From Gammaproteobacteria bacterium (lineage in GTDB: Bacteria; Pseudomonadota; Gammaproteobacteria; UBA6429; Thiohalophilaceae): a stretch of DNA of 64,000 bases. The number at the start of each line of letters is the position of its first letter. The stretch's first letter is position 1. The stretch spans positions 248,001-312,000 of the forward strand of contig JAOUNS010000002.1 in assembly GCA_029880855.1 (NCBI GenBank), in the 5' to 3' direction. A program made the position numbers and the translations under genes. A model generated the notes under the pieces. The model worked only from the letters and a program-made list of their open reading frames with translations. It was not told where the DNA came from and did no database searches. This document shows positions 1 to 9,013 of this stretch, in pieces.

Positions 1-112
1 GATCACCGATAAGAAAAATAGTGGCCCCGGTGGTTGCGGTATTTGCCGCCAATGCCGCCCCCAGTTGCAGGGTCGCCGCTTCATCCGCCAAACTCAGTTC
101 AATGCACTTCAC
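1..112 (-). CDS. tsaE: TsaE, tRNA threonylcarbamoyladenosine biosynthesis ATPase (5' part, cut by window edge)
   Basis: Only the first 37 codons lie in the window. They read MKCIELSLADEAATL, then an alanine-rich stretch and TIFLIGD, which matches the start of TsaE up to the residues just before its Walker A loop. TsaE is the ATPase that supports TsaB/TsaD in making t6A37 on ANN-decoding tRNAs. The start is a GTG that overlaps the stop of the upstream nnr gene (GTGA, 109-112), so the two are translationally coupled, as in many gammaproteobacteria. The P-loop itself lies outside the window. Confidence 0.8.
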   Translation of the reverse strand, partial: MKCIELSLADEAATLQLGAALAANTATTGATIFLIGD

Positions 113-1587
113 TCGTTCACCCGCCGCCGCAAGGGCGCCATTAAATCTCCGGCCAACAGGCCGCGTTCACCGCCATGTTGCACTGCATCATCCGCCGCCA
201 GACTGTGCAGGCAGACTCCCAGCTTTGCCGCATCAGCCGGCCCGAGCCCCTGGGCCAGGAGACCGGCAATCACCCCGGTCAGGACATCCCCCATGCCACC
301 GACAGCCATACCGGGATTGCCATGAATGCAAACCCCCATTGTGTCACTCCCGCCACAAACCAGACTGCCCGCCCCTTTCAGCACCACGATGCCGCCATAT
401 TCTGACTGCAGCGCGGTGCAGGCCGCAAAGCGATCCTGTTGTACCTGTTTACTGTCCGTTCCCAACAGGCGGCCGGCCTCTCCGGGATGGGGGGTGAGGA
501 TCCAGTTATCCCGATGCTGATGTCGTTGTGAGAGCAGGTTCAGGGCGTCGGCATCCACCACCAAAGGCAAATCCGTGGCCGGCACCGCCGCCAATAATGA
601 CTCGGCCCATGCTGACCGGCCAAGGCCGGGACCTATCGCCACCACATCGGCCTTGCCCAACAAGTCGGCCAGATGAGCACTGTCTTCGATGCCATGACAC
701 ATCAGTTCCGGGCGCTGCGTCGTGATCAGGGCGGCATGACTCTCCCGGGTGGCGACACTGACCAGTCCGGCCCCAACCCGCAGGGCTGCTTCCCCGGCCA
801 AGATCACCGCACCGCTGTAACCGCTGTCGCCCCCCACCAACAGGACATGACCACTCTCGCCCTTGTGTGTGTTGCGGCGGCGGCGCTTCAACAGGTGCTG
901 CAGCGCTGCGTAGCGCAAGATCCGCGCCGATGGCGTCAGTGCTTCATAGACCGCAGCCGGGACACCCAGATCAGCAAAGCGAATCTCACCACAATATTCC
1001 GGACCGTCCGCCGTCAACAGCCCCTGCTTCATGCCTATAAAGGTAACTGTCAGCTGCGCCTTGATCGCAGCCCCCAATACGGCCCCGGTATCCGCCTGCA
1101 GGCCGGAAGGGATATCCACCGCGACCACCGGCAATCCGGTTGCATTAACCTGATCAATCACAGTCCGATAGTGATCGCTTACCTCTCCCTGCAAACCCGT
1201 CCCCAACAGGGCGTCGATGATCAGGTCAAACCGGGACAGATCCGGACAGGTATCCACCACGGGCACATCCGTTGCCGACAGACACTGCGCCGCCGCCAGG
1301 GCATCGCCCCGCAACCGGGCGGCATCCCCGGCCTGATAGACCAGGACATTCTTGCCTGCCTCATGGGCCAGTCGCGCCACGATATAACCATCGCCGCCGT
1401 TATTGCCGGTGCCGCAGATCACCAGCCAGTTACGGGCATTGGGCAGGCGTTCCAGCGCCGCCTGAAAGGTCGCCGCCCCGGCGCGTTCCATTAATGCCAG
1501 ACCGGGGATGTGCTGCTCTTCAATGGCCCGGCGATCCAGTTCGCGCACCTGGGCAGCCCGATACAGATTAGGGGGTAGTTGTGACAT
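109..1587 (-). CDS. nnr: Bifunctional NAD(P)H-hydrate epimerase / ADP-dependent dehydratase
   Basis: Repairs hydrated NAD(P)H: an N-terminal YjeF_N epimerase (about residues 1-215) racemises R/S-NADHX and a C-terminal carbohydrate-kinase-like dehydratase (about 225-490) restores NAD(P)H. Visible motifs are CGTGNNGGDGY (epimerase nucleotide loop), VDIPSGL, and in the C-terminal half GESGHVLLVGG, AIGPGLG, LTPHPGEAGRL and GNPGMAVGGMGDVLTG, the standard dehydratase signatures. Length is 492 aa, normal for the fused form. I start at the ATG at 1587 (MSQLPPNLY) because homology begins there; an open frame continues upstream but overlaps divergent queG. It overlaps tsaE by 4 bp. Confidence 0.93.
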   Translation of the reverse strand: MSQLPPNLYRAAQVRELDRRAIEEQHIPGLALMERAGAATFQAALERLPNARNWLVICGTGNNGGDGYIVARLAHEAGKNVLVYQAGDAARLRGDALAAAQCLSATDVPVVDTCPDLSRFDLIIDALLGTGLQGEVSDHYRTVIDQVNATGLPVVAVDIPSGLQADTGAVLGAAIKAQLTVTFIGMKQGLLTADGPEYCGEIRFADLGVPAAVYEALTPSARILRYAALQHLLKRRRRNTHKGESGHVLLVGGDSGYSGAVILAGEAALRVGAGLVSVATRESHAALITTQRPELMCHGIEDSAHLADLLGKADVVAIGPGLGRSAWAESLLAAVPATDLPLVVDADALNLLSQRHQHRDNWILTPHPGEAGRLLGTDSKQVQQDRFAACTALQSEYGGIVVLKGAGSLVCGGSDTMGVCIHGNPGMAVGGMGDVLTGVIAGLLAQGLGPADAAKLGVCLHSLAADDAVQHGGERGLLAGDLMAPLRRRVNE

Positions 1588-1605
1588 AAGGCTATGATAG
1601 CGGGT

Positions 1606-2688
1606 ATGAGCCTCCCACCAAAACAACAACTCAGCGCCGGGCAACTGACCGAGCTGGCCGCCGCCATCAAGCAGTGGGGGGAAGCGCTGGGTTTTCAACA
1701 AACCGGCATCACGGATACCGATCTGCAACAGGCGGAACAGCGCCTGTCCGACTGGTTGGCTCACGGTTATCACGGCGCCATGAACTGGATGGCCGATCAT
1801 GGCAGCAAACGCAGTCGGCCGGCGGAACTGGTGGCAAACACGATTCGGATCATCAGCGTCCGCATGAATTATCGTCCCGCAGAAGCACGGGCGGTGGAAA
1901 CCCTCCTGCATCAACCGCAACTGGCCTATATCTCCCGCTATGCCCTGGGGCGTGACTATCACAAATTGATGCGCAACCGTTTACAGCAACTGGCGACCCG
2001 CATCGAGCAACAGATCGGTCCCTTCGGCTATCGGGTGTTTGTCGACAGTGCGCCGGTACTGGAAAAACCCATCGCGGAAAAGGCCGGGCTGGGCTGGGTC
2101 GGCAAGCACAGCAATCTGCTCAACCGTGAGGCGGGCTCCTGGTTTTTCCTCGGCGAGATCTACATCGATCTGCCTTTACCCACGGACAGCCGGGGTGAAA
2201 ATCATTGCGGCACCTGCACCAGTTGCATGGATGTCTGTCCGACCCGGGCCATCGTTGCACCTTATATAGTGGATGCGCAGCGCTGTATCTCTTATCTCAC
2301 CATTGAATTGCCCGGCGCTATTCCTGTTGAGTTGCGTCCGTTATTGGGCAACCGGATCTATGGCTGTGACGACTGCCAGTTGTTCTGTCCCTGGAACCGG
2401 TTTGCACATGATACCGACGAAGCGGATTTCCTGCCCCGTCAGCAACTGGATGAAATCACTCTGCTGGAATTATTCAGTTGGGACGAACAGACCTTTCTCG
2501 ACAAGCTGGCCGGTTCAGCGATACGCCGCATCGGCCATGAACGCTGGTTACGCAATATTGCCGTGGCGTTGGGGAATGGTCCGGCATCGTCTGCTGTGTT
2601 GAGTGCGCTGGAGGAAAAGCGATCTCATCCCTCGCCGCTGGTGCGCGAACATGTGGAATGGGCGCTGGCGGTGTTGAGTCAACCATAA
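1606..2688 (+). CDS. queG: Epoxyqueuosine reductase
   Basis: Last step of queuosine synthesis: a cobalamin- and Fe-S-dependent reductase that converts epoxyqueuosine to queuosine in tRNA. Two ferredoxin-type cysteine clusters are visible: CGTCTSCMDVCPT (about residue 200) and CISYLTIE...YGCDDCQLFCPWN (about 220-265). The N-terminal half carries RYALGRDYHKLMR and VDSAPVLEKPIAEKAGLGWVGKH, typical of QueG. About 360 aa from the ATG at 1606; a second in-frame ATG at 1594 would add four residues. It is divergent from nnr with under 20 bp between starts, the same arrangement as in E. coli relatives. Confidence 0.95.
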   Translation: MSLPPKQQLSAGQLTELAAAIKQWGEALGFQQTGITDTDLQQAEQRLSDWLAHGYHGAMNWMADHGSKRSRPAELVANTIRIISVRMNYRPAEARAVETLLHQPQLAYISRYALGRDYHKLMRNRLQQLATRIEQQIGPFGYRVFVDSAPVLEKPIAEKAGLGWVGKHSNLLNREAGSWFFLGEIYIDLPLPTDSRGENHCGTCTSCMDVCPTRAIVAPYIVDAQRCISYLTIELPGAIPVELRPLLGNRIYGCDDCQLFCPWNRFAHDTDEADFLPRQQLDEITLLELFSWDEQTFLDKLAGSAIRRIGHERWLRNIAVALGNGPASSAVLSALEEKRSHPSPLVREHVEWALAVLSQP

Positions 2689-2722
2689 ACGACACATACC
2701 GACAGGTTTCAAAAGTAAGGGA

Positions 2723-2745
2723 ACCATTACCGACACGGTAGTGGT
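2723..2745. terminator. Hairpin between convergent genes
   Basis: A 10-bp stem ACCATTACCG / CGGTAGTGGT (one G-U pair) with a 3-nt loop sits between the queG stop and the stop of the small minus-strand gene. There is no T-run on either side in the right place, so it is at best a weak or factor-assisted terminator. Confidence 0.3.
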
Positions 2746-2761
2746 AAAACAGGCGGGCGGT

Positions 2762-2962
2762 TCAGGCTTCCACGTCCAGATTCTGGCCGACACGCGAATC
2801 ATCATCCATCGGCTCAGTCTCGGCTGACTCAACTTCTTCCAGCTCCGCCTTGGCGCGTTTGTCATTATAGGCTGCCAGACTCGCGGTATTTTTTGCCAAT
2901 GAAACTTCTCGATCCAGTGCATTTAACGCCGACGCTATATCGGCGCCGATTCGCATAGCCAT
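2762..2962 (-). CDS. Small hypothetical acidic protein
   Basis: A 66-aa product starting MAMRIGADIASALNALDREV with an acidic tail (PMDDDSRVGQNLDVEA). A strong ribosome binding site, AAAGGAG, lies 7 nt before the ATG, which supports expression. The first half looks helical and amphipathic; no signal peptide, membrane span or metal motif is seen. I do not recognise the family. It is alone between queG (convergent) and mobA (divergent). Confidence 0.55.
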   Translation of the reverse strand: MAMRIGADIASALNALDREVSLAKNTASLAAYNDKRAKAELEEVESAETEPMDDDSRVGQNLDVEA

Positions 2963-3046
2963 GTTGTCTACTCCTTTGGTTTTTCGGTGTCCGGCCTGCG
3001 GCTCCTGCTGTTACAATAGCCCGCATGCCCATGGTGACCTCTTAAT

Positions 3047-3646
3047 ATGCAAACACCATTCCCGATCCCCCAACTCACCGATATCACCGGACTGATCCTG
3101 GCCGGCGGCCGCGCTTCACGCCTGCAGGGTGAGGATAAGGGACTGATTTTACTGGCCGGAAAACCGCTGATTGCATATACCATCGAGCGACTCGCCCCCC
3201 AGGTCAACAGCATTCTCATCAGTGCCAACCGGAACCGGCTTGCCTATGCCGGCTATGGGTTGCCGGTCTTTGCCGATGACAATGCCGACTTCAACGGGCC
3301 ATTGGCGGGGATGCTGGCCGGTTTGAAACAGTGCAACACGCCGTGGTTACAATGTGTCCCCTGTGACAACCCCCGTTTGCCGGATGATCTGGTCATGCAA
3401 CTTTCCGGCCGCATTCTGGCCGACACGGCGATTGCGGTGCCGCGTTGGCAGGGGCGGCTGCAACCGGTTTACAGTCTGCTGCACCGTTCGCTCACTGCAC
3501 CACTTGAACAGGCATTAAAACAAGGCCATTACAAGGTTCAACAATGGGTAACCGAACAGCCCCATGTGGTTGTCGACTTTCCCGATACGGCCGGTTTCTT
3601 TAACATCAATACACCGCAGGATTTGCAACGGGCGGCCCAACCATGA
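3047..3646 (+). CDS. mobA: Molybdenum cofactor guanylyltransferase
   Basis: Transfers GMP from GTP to Mo-molybdopterin to give the bis-MGD cofactor of DMSO-reductase-family enzymes. The nucleotide-binding signature ILAGGRASRLQGEDKGL is at about residues 18-34, followed by NADFNGPLAGMLAG and CVPCDNPRLP, where the Asp binds Mg. 199 aa, the family norm. It overlaps mobB by the ATGA at 3643-3646, and moeA follows, so the three form a Mo-cofactor operon. Confidence 0.93.
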   Translation: MQTPFPIPQLTDITGLILAGGRASRLQGEDKGLILLAGKPLIAYTIERLAPQVNSILISANRNRLAYAGYGLPVFADDNADFNGPLAGMLAGLKQCNTPWLQCVPCDNPRLPDDLVMQLSGRILADTAIAVPRWQGRLQPVYSLLHRSLTAPLEQALKQGHYKVQQWVTEQPHVVVDFPDTAGFFNINTPQDLQRAAQP

Positions 3647-4200
3647 CCATTTCCACCGCATGCCCCCTGCTCGGGTTTGCCGCCTGGAGCGGCACGGGTA
3701 AAACCACTTTACTGACACAATTGATCCCGTTGCTGAAAGCAAAAGGCTTGGCCATCGGTATGATCAAACATGCCCATCACCAATTTGATATCGATAAACC
3801 CGGCAAGGACAGTTACGAACTGCGCAAGGCCGGGGCGGAGCAGATGTTGATCGTCTCAAAAAATCGCTGGGCGCTGATGGTGGAAACACCGGGGCTGTAC
3901 GATGACCCGCCGCTGGATGAGATGGTCGCGCAGCTTGATCAGGACAAGCTGGATCTGATCCTGGTGGAAGGCTTCAAGCATGCCGCCTTTGCCAAGATTG
4001 AACTGCATCGGCCGATCATCGGCAAACCCCTGCTCTATCCGGCAGACCCGTCCATCATCGCCATTGCATCGGATACAGTTGATCGCATCAACACCGACTT
4101 GCCGCTGCTGGATATCAATAACCCTGCATCAATTGCCGAATTTATTCTGCAATTTATTGATAATTTTCACCACGCAAGGGACAACGTCACGGCAGGATAA
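3643..4200 (+). CDS. mobB: Molybdopterin-guanine dinucleotide biosynthesis adaptor MobB
   Basis: A P-loop GTP-binding partner of MobA. The Walker A loop is WSGTGKTTLL at about residues 12-21; MIKHAHHQFDIDKPGKDSYELRKAGA and LILVEGFKH are the other family signatures. 185 aa. The start overlaps the mobA stop by 4 bp, indicating translational coupling. MobB is not essential for MGD formation in E. coli but raises its efficiency. Confidence 0.92.
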   Translation: MTISTACPLLGFAAWSGTGKTTLLTQLIPLLKAKGLAIGMIKHAHHQFDIDKPGKDSYELRKAGAEQMLIVSKNRWALMVETPGLYDDPPLDEMVAQLDQDKLDLILVEGFKHAAFAKIELHRPIIGKPLLYPADPSIIAIASDTVDRINTDLPLLDINNPASIAEFILQFIDNFHHARDNVTAG

Positions 4201-4262
4201 CGATATAATGCCGCATTGAAATTGTCATGCACCCAATACTCCTCGGCAGGTAATCAGATACC

Positions 4263-5525
4263 ATGAATAAACATATCCCCGTCACCATGAATTGCAATAC
4301 CGACAACGGTTGGTTGAGTGTCGATCAGGCCCGGGCACGCATGTGTGACAGCGTCAAGGTCATCGACGGATTCGAACGTGTGGCCCTTCGAGCAGGTCTC
4401 AATCGTATGCTTGCACAGGATGTCATCTCCCCCATCAACGTACCGCCTTACGATAATTCAGCCATGGACGGTTACGCTGTGCGTGCGGCTGACCTGCCGG
4501 CAAGCGGCGAAGCCAAACTCAAGGTCATTGGCAGTTCCTTTGCCGGTACCCCGTTCGATGGTGAAGTACAGACAGGTGAAACCGTACGCATCATGACCGG
4601 CGCGCAAATACCGCAGGGTGCCGACACCGTCATCATGCAGGAACAGGTACAACGTACTGATGATGCGATCACTATCGGCATCGGACATAGACAAGGGCAG
4701 AATGTGCGCTACATCGGTGAAGATATCCAACAGGGTGGTTCTGCGTTGCAAGCCGGTAAAAAAATCGGGCCGGCCGAACTGGGTTTGCTGGCTTCGCTGG
4801 GTATACCTGAAGTCACTGTAAAAAGAAAACTGCGAGTCGCCTTCTTTTCCACCGGTGATGAACTGCGTGCCATAGGTGAGCCACTGGCTGAAGGCCAGAT
4901 CTATGACAGCAATCGCTACACCCTGTACGGCATGTTGACGCAATTGGGGGTGGATCTGATCGACATGGGCGTCATCCCCGATGTGCGCAGCGAGATCGAA
5001 AACGCCTTCACCACCGCTGCATCACTGGCCGATGCCGTGATCACCTCCGGCGGTGTCTCGGTAGGTGAAGCCGATTATGTGAAAGAGACACTGGATAAGC
5101 TGGGCGAGATCAACTTCTGGAAGATCAGCATGAAACCGGGCAAACCGCTGGCTTTTGGCAAAGTGAATAATGCGGTGTTCATCGGCTTGCCCGGCAATCC
5201 GGTGTCAGTCATGGCCACCTTTTATCAATTCGCCCTGCCCGCACTTCGTCGCATGATGGGCCAACAGGATATCGATCCCGTGATCGTTAAAGTGCCCTGC
5301 AAAACCATGCTGAAAAAACAGCCCGGCCGCACCGATTTTCAACGCGGCGTATTATCACGCAATGACAAGGGTGAACTGGTGGTGGACGGCAGCGGCATGC
5401 AGGCCTCGCATATTCTCAGCGGCATGAGTCATGCTGATTGTTTCATCATCCTGCCCGCCGAATCCGGCAATGTAGAAGCAGGTACGCTGGTGGATGTACA
5501 GCCATTTGCCGGACTGCTCGTATAA
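4263..5525 (+). CDS. moeA: Molybdopterin molybdenumtransferase
   Basis: Inserts molybdate into adenylylated molybdopterin. The domains in order carry PPYDNSAMDGYA (about residue 60), VRIMTGAQIPQGADTVI, FFSTGDEL, ITSGGVSVGEADYVKETL, KPGKPLAFG and GLPGNPVS, all diagnostic for MoeA. 420 aa against about 410 in E. coli. The first ~13 residues (MNKHIPVTMNCNT) are not conserved; an internal ATG at residue 9 is an alternative start. It lies 62 bp after mobB and is probably cotranscribed. Confidence 0.94.
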   Translation: MNKHIPVTMNCNTDNGWLSVDQARARMCDSVKVIDGFERVALRAGLNRMLAQDVISPINVPPYDNSAMDGYAVRAADLPASGEAKLKVIGSSFAGTPFDGEVQTGETVRIMTGAQIPQGADTVIMQEQVQRTDDAITIGIGHRQGQNVRYIGEDIQQGGSALQAGKKIGPAELGLLASLGIPEVTVKRKLRVAFFSTGDELRAIGEPLAEGQIYDSNRYTLYGMLTQLGVDLIDMGVIPDVRSEIENAFTTAASLADAVITSGGVSVGEADYVKETLDKLGEINFWKISMKPGKPLAFGKVNNAVFIGLPGNPVSVMATFYQFALPALRRMMGQQDIDPVIVKVPCKTMLKKQPGRTDFQRGVLSRNDKGELVVDGSGMQASHILSGMSHADCFIILPAESGNVEAGTLVDVQPFAGLLV

Positions 5526-5614
5526 GTATGCCATCATGTAGAAAACCATTTCTCTACAGCACTCATTACCACTGACGTGCTGCAAGGTATTACCGTAATG
5601 AAGAAGATGAGTAA

Positions 5615-5881
5615 CAAAAATCCGGTGATCTCTCTACTTACGGCAACAGATTCAGCGTCGTCGTCGGCCTTGGGTCAATTCAATGGCATGCCGACTACCC
5701 TGCCGCCGCAGACGATGAGGGGACTAATGTTTCAGCCGGTCTTGCACTGCGCCTTCATTTAACATCACATCTCACCCTGCGCATCGAAGGTGAAACAAAT
5801 TATCATGTCGGTCGACTTGTTTCGGGCAACAATGATGATCATCTGGAGGTATGGTGGCTGAGCCTCTGTTACCGCAGGTAA
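5615..5881 (+). pseudogene. C-terminal remnant of an outer-membrane beta-barrel protein (OmpA-like barrel type)
   Basis: The frame is open for 88 codons with no start codon and follows an in-frame TAA at 5612. It reads as alternating beta-strands: STYGNRFSVVVGLG, then an acidic loop DYPAAADDEGT, then NVSAGLALRLHLTSHLTLRI and EGETNYHVG, a loop SGNNDD, and a last strand LEVWWLSLCYRR. This is the pattern of the final hairpins of an OmpA-like barrel (GxG.xxL... LRxE...YxxVG...). The N-terminal part and signal peptide are absent, and only 90 bp separate it from moeA. I read it as a decayed gene; a frameshift linking it to an upstream start was not found. Confidence 0.55.
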
Positions 5882-5898
5882 CGACAGCCATATCAACA

Positions 5899-5918
5899 GG
5901 TTCGGACTTGTCCGAGCC
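5899..5918 (+). terminator. Hairpin after barrel remnant
   Basis: GGTTCGGAC-TT-GTCCGAGCC forms a 9-bp stem with one G-U pair, 17 bp after the remnant's stop codon. It is not followed by a T-run on the + strand. Confidence 0.3.
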
Positions 5919-5920
5919 AT

Positions 5921-5946
5921 GAAAAAAAACTATGCTCGGCATAGTT
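5921..5946 (-). terminator. Intrinsic terminator shape (minus-strand direction)
   Basis: AACTATGC-TCG-GCATAGTT is a perfect 8-bp stem; read on the minus strand it is followed by eight T residues. There is no gene running towards it on the minus strand, so its role is unclear. Confidence 0.35.
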
Positions 5947-5963
5947 AACAACGAGACAAGCAC

Positions 5964-6518
5964 ATGCCAACCATGCTCTCACATCCGGCTGTTGCCATCG
6001 GGCTGCTGCCCTGGTTCCGTCAAATTGCCGAATACCGCGCCATACTGCTGACCGGGATGGCATTGGCCATACTGCCGGATATTGATGTTGTCGGTTTCAA
6101 ACTCGGAGTCCCCTACGGTCACCTGTTCGGCCATCGCGGTTTTTCTCATTCCCTGTTCGCCGCACTGCTGCTGGGCGGCGTCATGGCCTGGTGGCTGTGT
6201 CGTACTCGTGACATTCCGTTCAAGACGACCTGGCTTTATCTGTTTATTTGTATGGCTTCCCATGGTGTACTGGACGCCATGACCAACGGCGGTCTGGGTA
6301 TCGCCTTTCTCTCACCCTTCAGCAATGAACGTTTCTTTCTCCCCTTTCAACCCATCAAGGTCTCCTCACTCACCGTGCAACACTTTTTCGGACAACACGG
6401 CCTGAATGTACTGAGCAGTGAACTGATCTGGATCTGGTTGCCGGTGCTGCCGATCTTTCTTGCCGGGATGTATTTGCGTCGCCAGTCAAATCGACTGGTC
6501 TATGATGAAACCGGCTGA
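5964..6518 (+). CDS. YdjM-like membrane metal-dependent hydrolase family protein
   Basis: An integral membrane protein of 184 aa with about four hydrophobic spans. The family signature is a set of His/Asp residues near the membrane surface: MLSHPAVAIGL, LPDIDVV, and GHRGFSHSL. These match the YdjM/YbcI family (DUF457), whose E. coli member is under LexA control and is described as a putative metal-dependent hydrolase; its substrate is unknown. No LexA box was seen upstream here. Confidence 0.75.
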   Translation: MPTMLSHPAVAIGLLPWFRQIAEYRAILLTGMALAILPDIDVVGFKLGVPYGHLFGHRGFSHSLFAALLLGGVMAWWLCRTRDIPFKTTWLYLFICMASHGVLDAMTNGGLGIAFLSPFSNERFFLPFQPIKVSSLTVQHFFGQHGLNVLSSELIWIWLPVLPIFLAGMYLRRQSNRLVYDETG

Positions 6519-6708
6519 TTTTCATAATCCAAATAGGGTCTATCGTTCGGTGGTCTACTGTCGTTTCGAGGTATCAAACACCTGATTTTGTTTATGCTAT
6601 AAAGATAAAAGCCGATATCTTTCATAAGCTGCACATTGTCAGCAACCCACACGTTTTACAGGGCATAACAACCACCCGGCATCGACAGGATTGACCGCAG
6701 AAAGAATC

Positions 6709-7452
6709 ATGCAGCCATTAACCTCGACACGTGTCTTTATCTTTATCGTCAGTGTTTTCACCATACTGGAGTTGCTGATTATGCTCTTCCTGGAAGAGGT
6801 CGCGGTGCATTTCAGCGCACTGACCAGGGTACTGCTGGATACCACTTTGCTGGCCGCACTTTCCACCCCCATCATCTATTATTGGGTCTTCAAGCCTTAC
6901 ATCACCGAACGTGACAAACATCTGGAGCAGATCCGCCATTTGGCTTATCACGATCCCTTAACCAATCTGGCCAACCGTCGCTTGCTGTTTCAGCACTTGG
7001 AGAAAGCCATTGCCTTTTCTGCACGACACCAGATATTCAGCGCACTGATACTCATTGATATTGACAACTTTAAACCCATCAATGATAAATATGGACATGA
7101 CGCGGGGGATGCCTTGCTGATTGAAATCGCCAAACGTTTGGAAAACATTACCCGCACCGAAGATATTGTCAGTCGCATCGGTGGTGATGAGTTTGTGGTG
7201 GTTGTCAGTCAACTGAGCAAATCAAAAGAGGATGCCCGCGCCAAGGCAGACGCCATCGCCCAAAAGTTACGTGTTGCGATTTATCAACCGTTTGAATACG
7301 GTGGCAAGTATATCCTGGCCAACTCCAGCCTCGGCGTTCGAGTCATCGGGCAGGACCGGCATGACCCCGATTCGCTGCTGAAGGATGCCGACAATGCCAT
7401 GTACAGCGTCAAGGGACGTGAAACCGGTGGTGTTGGTGTTTGTGACCATTAA
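6709..7452 (+). CDS. Membrane-anchored diguanylate cyclase (GGDEF)
   Basis: Makes c-di-GMP from two GTP. Two hydrophobic spans (about residues 7-25 and 40-60) precede a GGDEF domain with the start signature HDPLTNLANRRLL and an intact active site RIGGDEFVVV. The product-inhibition site is present: RTED five residues before GGDEF. 247 aa from the ATG at 6709; a TTG at 6691 would add six residues. No sensor domain is present beyond the membrane anchor. It is convergent with the TPR gene, 6 bp from its stop. Confidence 0.88.
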   Translation: MQPLTSTRVFIFIVSVFTILELLIMLFLEEVAVHFSALTRVLLDTTLLAALSTPIIYYWVFKPYITERDKHLEQIRHLAYHDPLTNLANRRLLFQHLEKAIAFSARHQIFSALILIDIDNFKPINDKYGHDAGDALLIEIAKRLENITRTEDIVSRIGGDEFVVVVSQLSKSKEDARAKADAIAQKLRVAIYQPFEYGGKYILANSSLGVRVIGQDRHDPDSLLKDADNAMYSVKGRETGGVGVCDH

Positions 7453-7458
7453 CGCCAT

Positions 7459-8859
7459 CTAGTGGCTCGGCGCCAGTTCCGACCAGTTGCCCTCCGGTAA
7501 AAACTCCGCTTCATTTTTAATCGCCAGGGCCTGTTCCTTTTGCCCCAGCGCAGTCAGGATGCGACTTTTCAACAGAAGAGTTTCGCGCACCTCGGCACGC
7601 AAGGCCAATGCCTGATTGACGGCCTGTAAGGCCTGCGTATACTTTGCGGCCAGGAAGTAGGTCATGGCCAGGTTATGAAAACCCTTTTGATAGGTTGGAT
7701 CGACACGCACTGTCTGATTGAAGTGTTGCAACGCCTTGTCCAATTCACCCCGTTGCGCATAGATCACACCCAGATCATCATTGGCTTCGGCATTATTCGG
7801 ATCGATTTTGATCGCCATGAGAAAATCCTGCTCGGCATGGTCTCGATCACCCTTCCATAAATAACGTACACCGCGTTTGGTATAACCGGTGGAACTGTTT
7901 GGTTCTCGCTTGATGAATTCCCCCAGGTCGGCAATGCCCTTGTCGATCTCGCCCATCCGGCCATAGGCCATACCGCGTCCGAACCAGGCACGACTGTGTT
8001 GTCGATCGATACCCAGCGCTTGTGTATAGTCGCGCACGGCCTTGTCGAACTCATGCAGTTTGAACCAGGCGTCGCCGCGTTGTACAAACAAATCGGCATC
8101 ATTGGGGCTGGTATTGATCTGTGCGGTGATTTGATTGATCAGTTTGTCCATCTCCTCATGAGTAATCAAACTGACCTCTGCGGGTTGTATCGCTTCCCCG
8201 GTCATGTTGATTTCTGCAAGGTCAGGATGACGATAACGCCCCGCTTCTTTTGGCAACATTTCGAAACAGGCCAGATAGGTCTCCATACCGGTCTGGCCCG
8301 GACCATCGCCATAGGCCGTGTCAAAGTCATCTTCATCGGTGGACACCATCACCTGTTCATTGAAATAACGGCCCTGACATTGTTCATAGATATGGTTACC
8401 GGAAGCGTCAAACTGACGATAGCTGTGCAGTTCGTCATTGTAATAGTGAAAATTGATCAGTGTTTGCACCGGTGCATTACGCCCCTGCGGCAACCAGGCG
8501 GCCAGATAATCCCGCACCACACGTCCCTGGTTGTCATAGATATAAACAGCGATCATATGCACACGGTCTTTCACACCCCGTTCCCATTGCACGGTACTAA
8601 GCAAACGTTGCGACTGTTTGTCAAAATATTGTACTTCGGTGTAAAAATCGGGTTGGCCGGCATAACCGGCTGTCGTACTGACTTCCTTGATCTCATGTTT
8701 GCCCTGATACCAGTGGTGCAGTTTCAGCAAGGCATCGGAAAAGCGGTTCCACGAGTTAACATGCTGTTTGTCTTCCTTGAGCGCCGGCGGTCCGCCGGCA
8801 GCCCAGAGTGTTGTCGAGAAAATGAATCCTGCGACAATACATAAGTGGCGATATCCCAT
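7459..8859 (-). CDS. Exported TPR-repeat protein
   Basis: 466 aa with a signal peptide (MGYRHLCIVAGFIFSTTLWAA) and a good binding site (AAAGGGGAAG) before the ATG. Residues 25-220 form a domain with many aromatics and acidic residues that I do not recognise. From about residue 230 there are five to six tetratricopeptide repeats (for example ADLFVQRGDAWFKLHEFDKA, RAWFGRGMAYGRMGEIDKG, AEANDDLGVIYAQRGELDKA). TPRs bind partner proteins; a periplasmic scaffold role is likely but no partner can be named. Confidence 0.75.
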   Translation of the reverse strand: MGYRHLCIVAGFIFSTTLWAAGGPPALKEDKQHVNSWNRFSDALLKLHHWYQGKHEIKEVSTTAGYAGQPDFYTEVQYFDKQSQRLLSTVQWERGVKDRVHMIAVYIYDNQGRVVRDYLAAWLPQGRNAPVQTLINFHYYNDELHSYRQFDASGNHIYEQCQGRYFNEQVMVSTDEDDFDTAYGDGPGQTGMETYLACFEMLPKEAGRYRHPDLAEINMTGEAIQPAEVSLITHEEMDKLINQITAQINTSPNDADLFVQRGDAWFKLHEFDKAVRDYTQALGIDRQHSRAWFGRGMAYGRMGEIDKGIADLGEFIKREPNSSTGYTKRGVRYLWKGDRDHAEQDFLMAIKIDPNNAEANDDLGVIYAQRGELDKALQHFNQTVRVDPTYQKGFHNLAMTYFLAAKYTQALQAVNQALALRAEVRETLLLKSRILTALGQKEQALAIKNEAEFLPEGNWSELAPSH

Positions 8860-8951
8860 ATTCTTCCCCTTTGCTACAGTACACTGAACAAAACTTGCTT
8901 ACATAATAAACGTCCGGTGCGGCGATTTATTCCCAAAGATTGAAAAAAAAT

Positions 8952-8977
8952 GGAATAAAAAACCACTGTGCTGCGTT
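8952..8977 (+). promoter_or_regulatory. Possible ECF-type promoter before the sigma-factor gene
   Basis: GGAAT, a 17-nt spacer and CGTT, ending 36 nt before the sigma-factor ATG. GGAA(C/T) with a CGTT -10 box is a common ECF promoter form, so this could mark autoregulation. The match is short and could be chance. Confidence 0.3.
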
Positions 8978-9013
8978 TATCCTTGAATACCCACACAATC
9001 GGGACAGGGCGGG

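Noticed and set aside
673..1494. 273-codon open frame on the + strand opposite nnr
   Set aside because: Shadow of a GC-rich coding gene; no domain or binding site.
1588..1962. Upstream extension of the nnr frame to 617 codons
   Set aside because: It would overlap divergent queG and adds no known domain; homology starts at the ATG at 1587.
7996..8844. 282-codon open frame opposite the TPR gene
   Set aside because: Antisense shadow; the TPR protein has a signal peptide, repeats and a good binding site.
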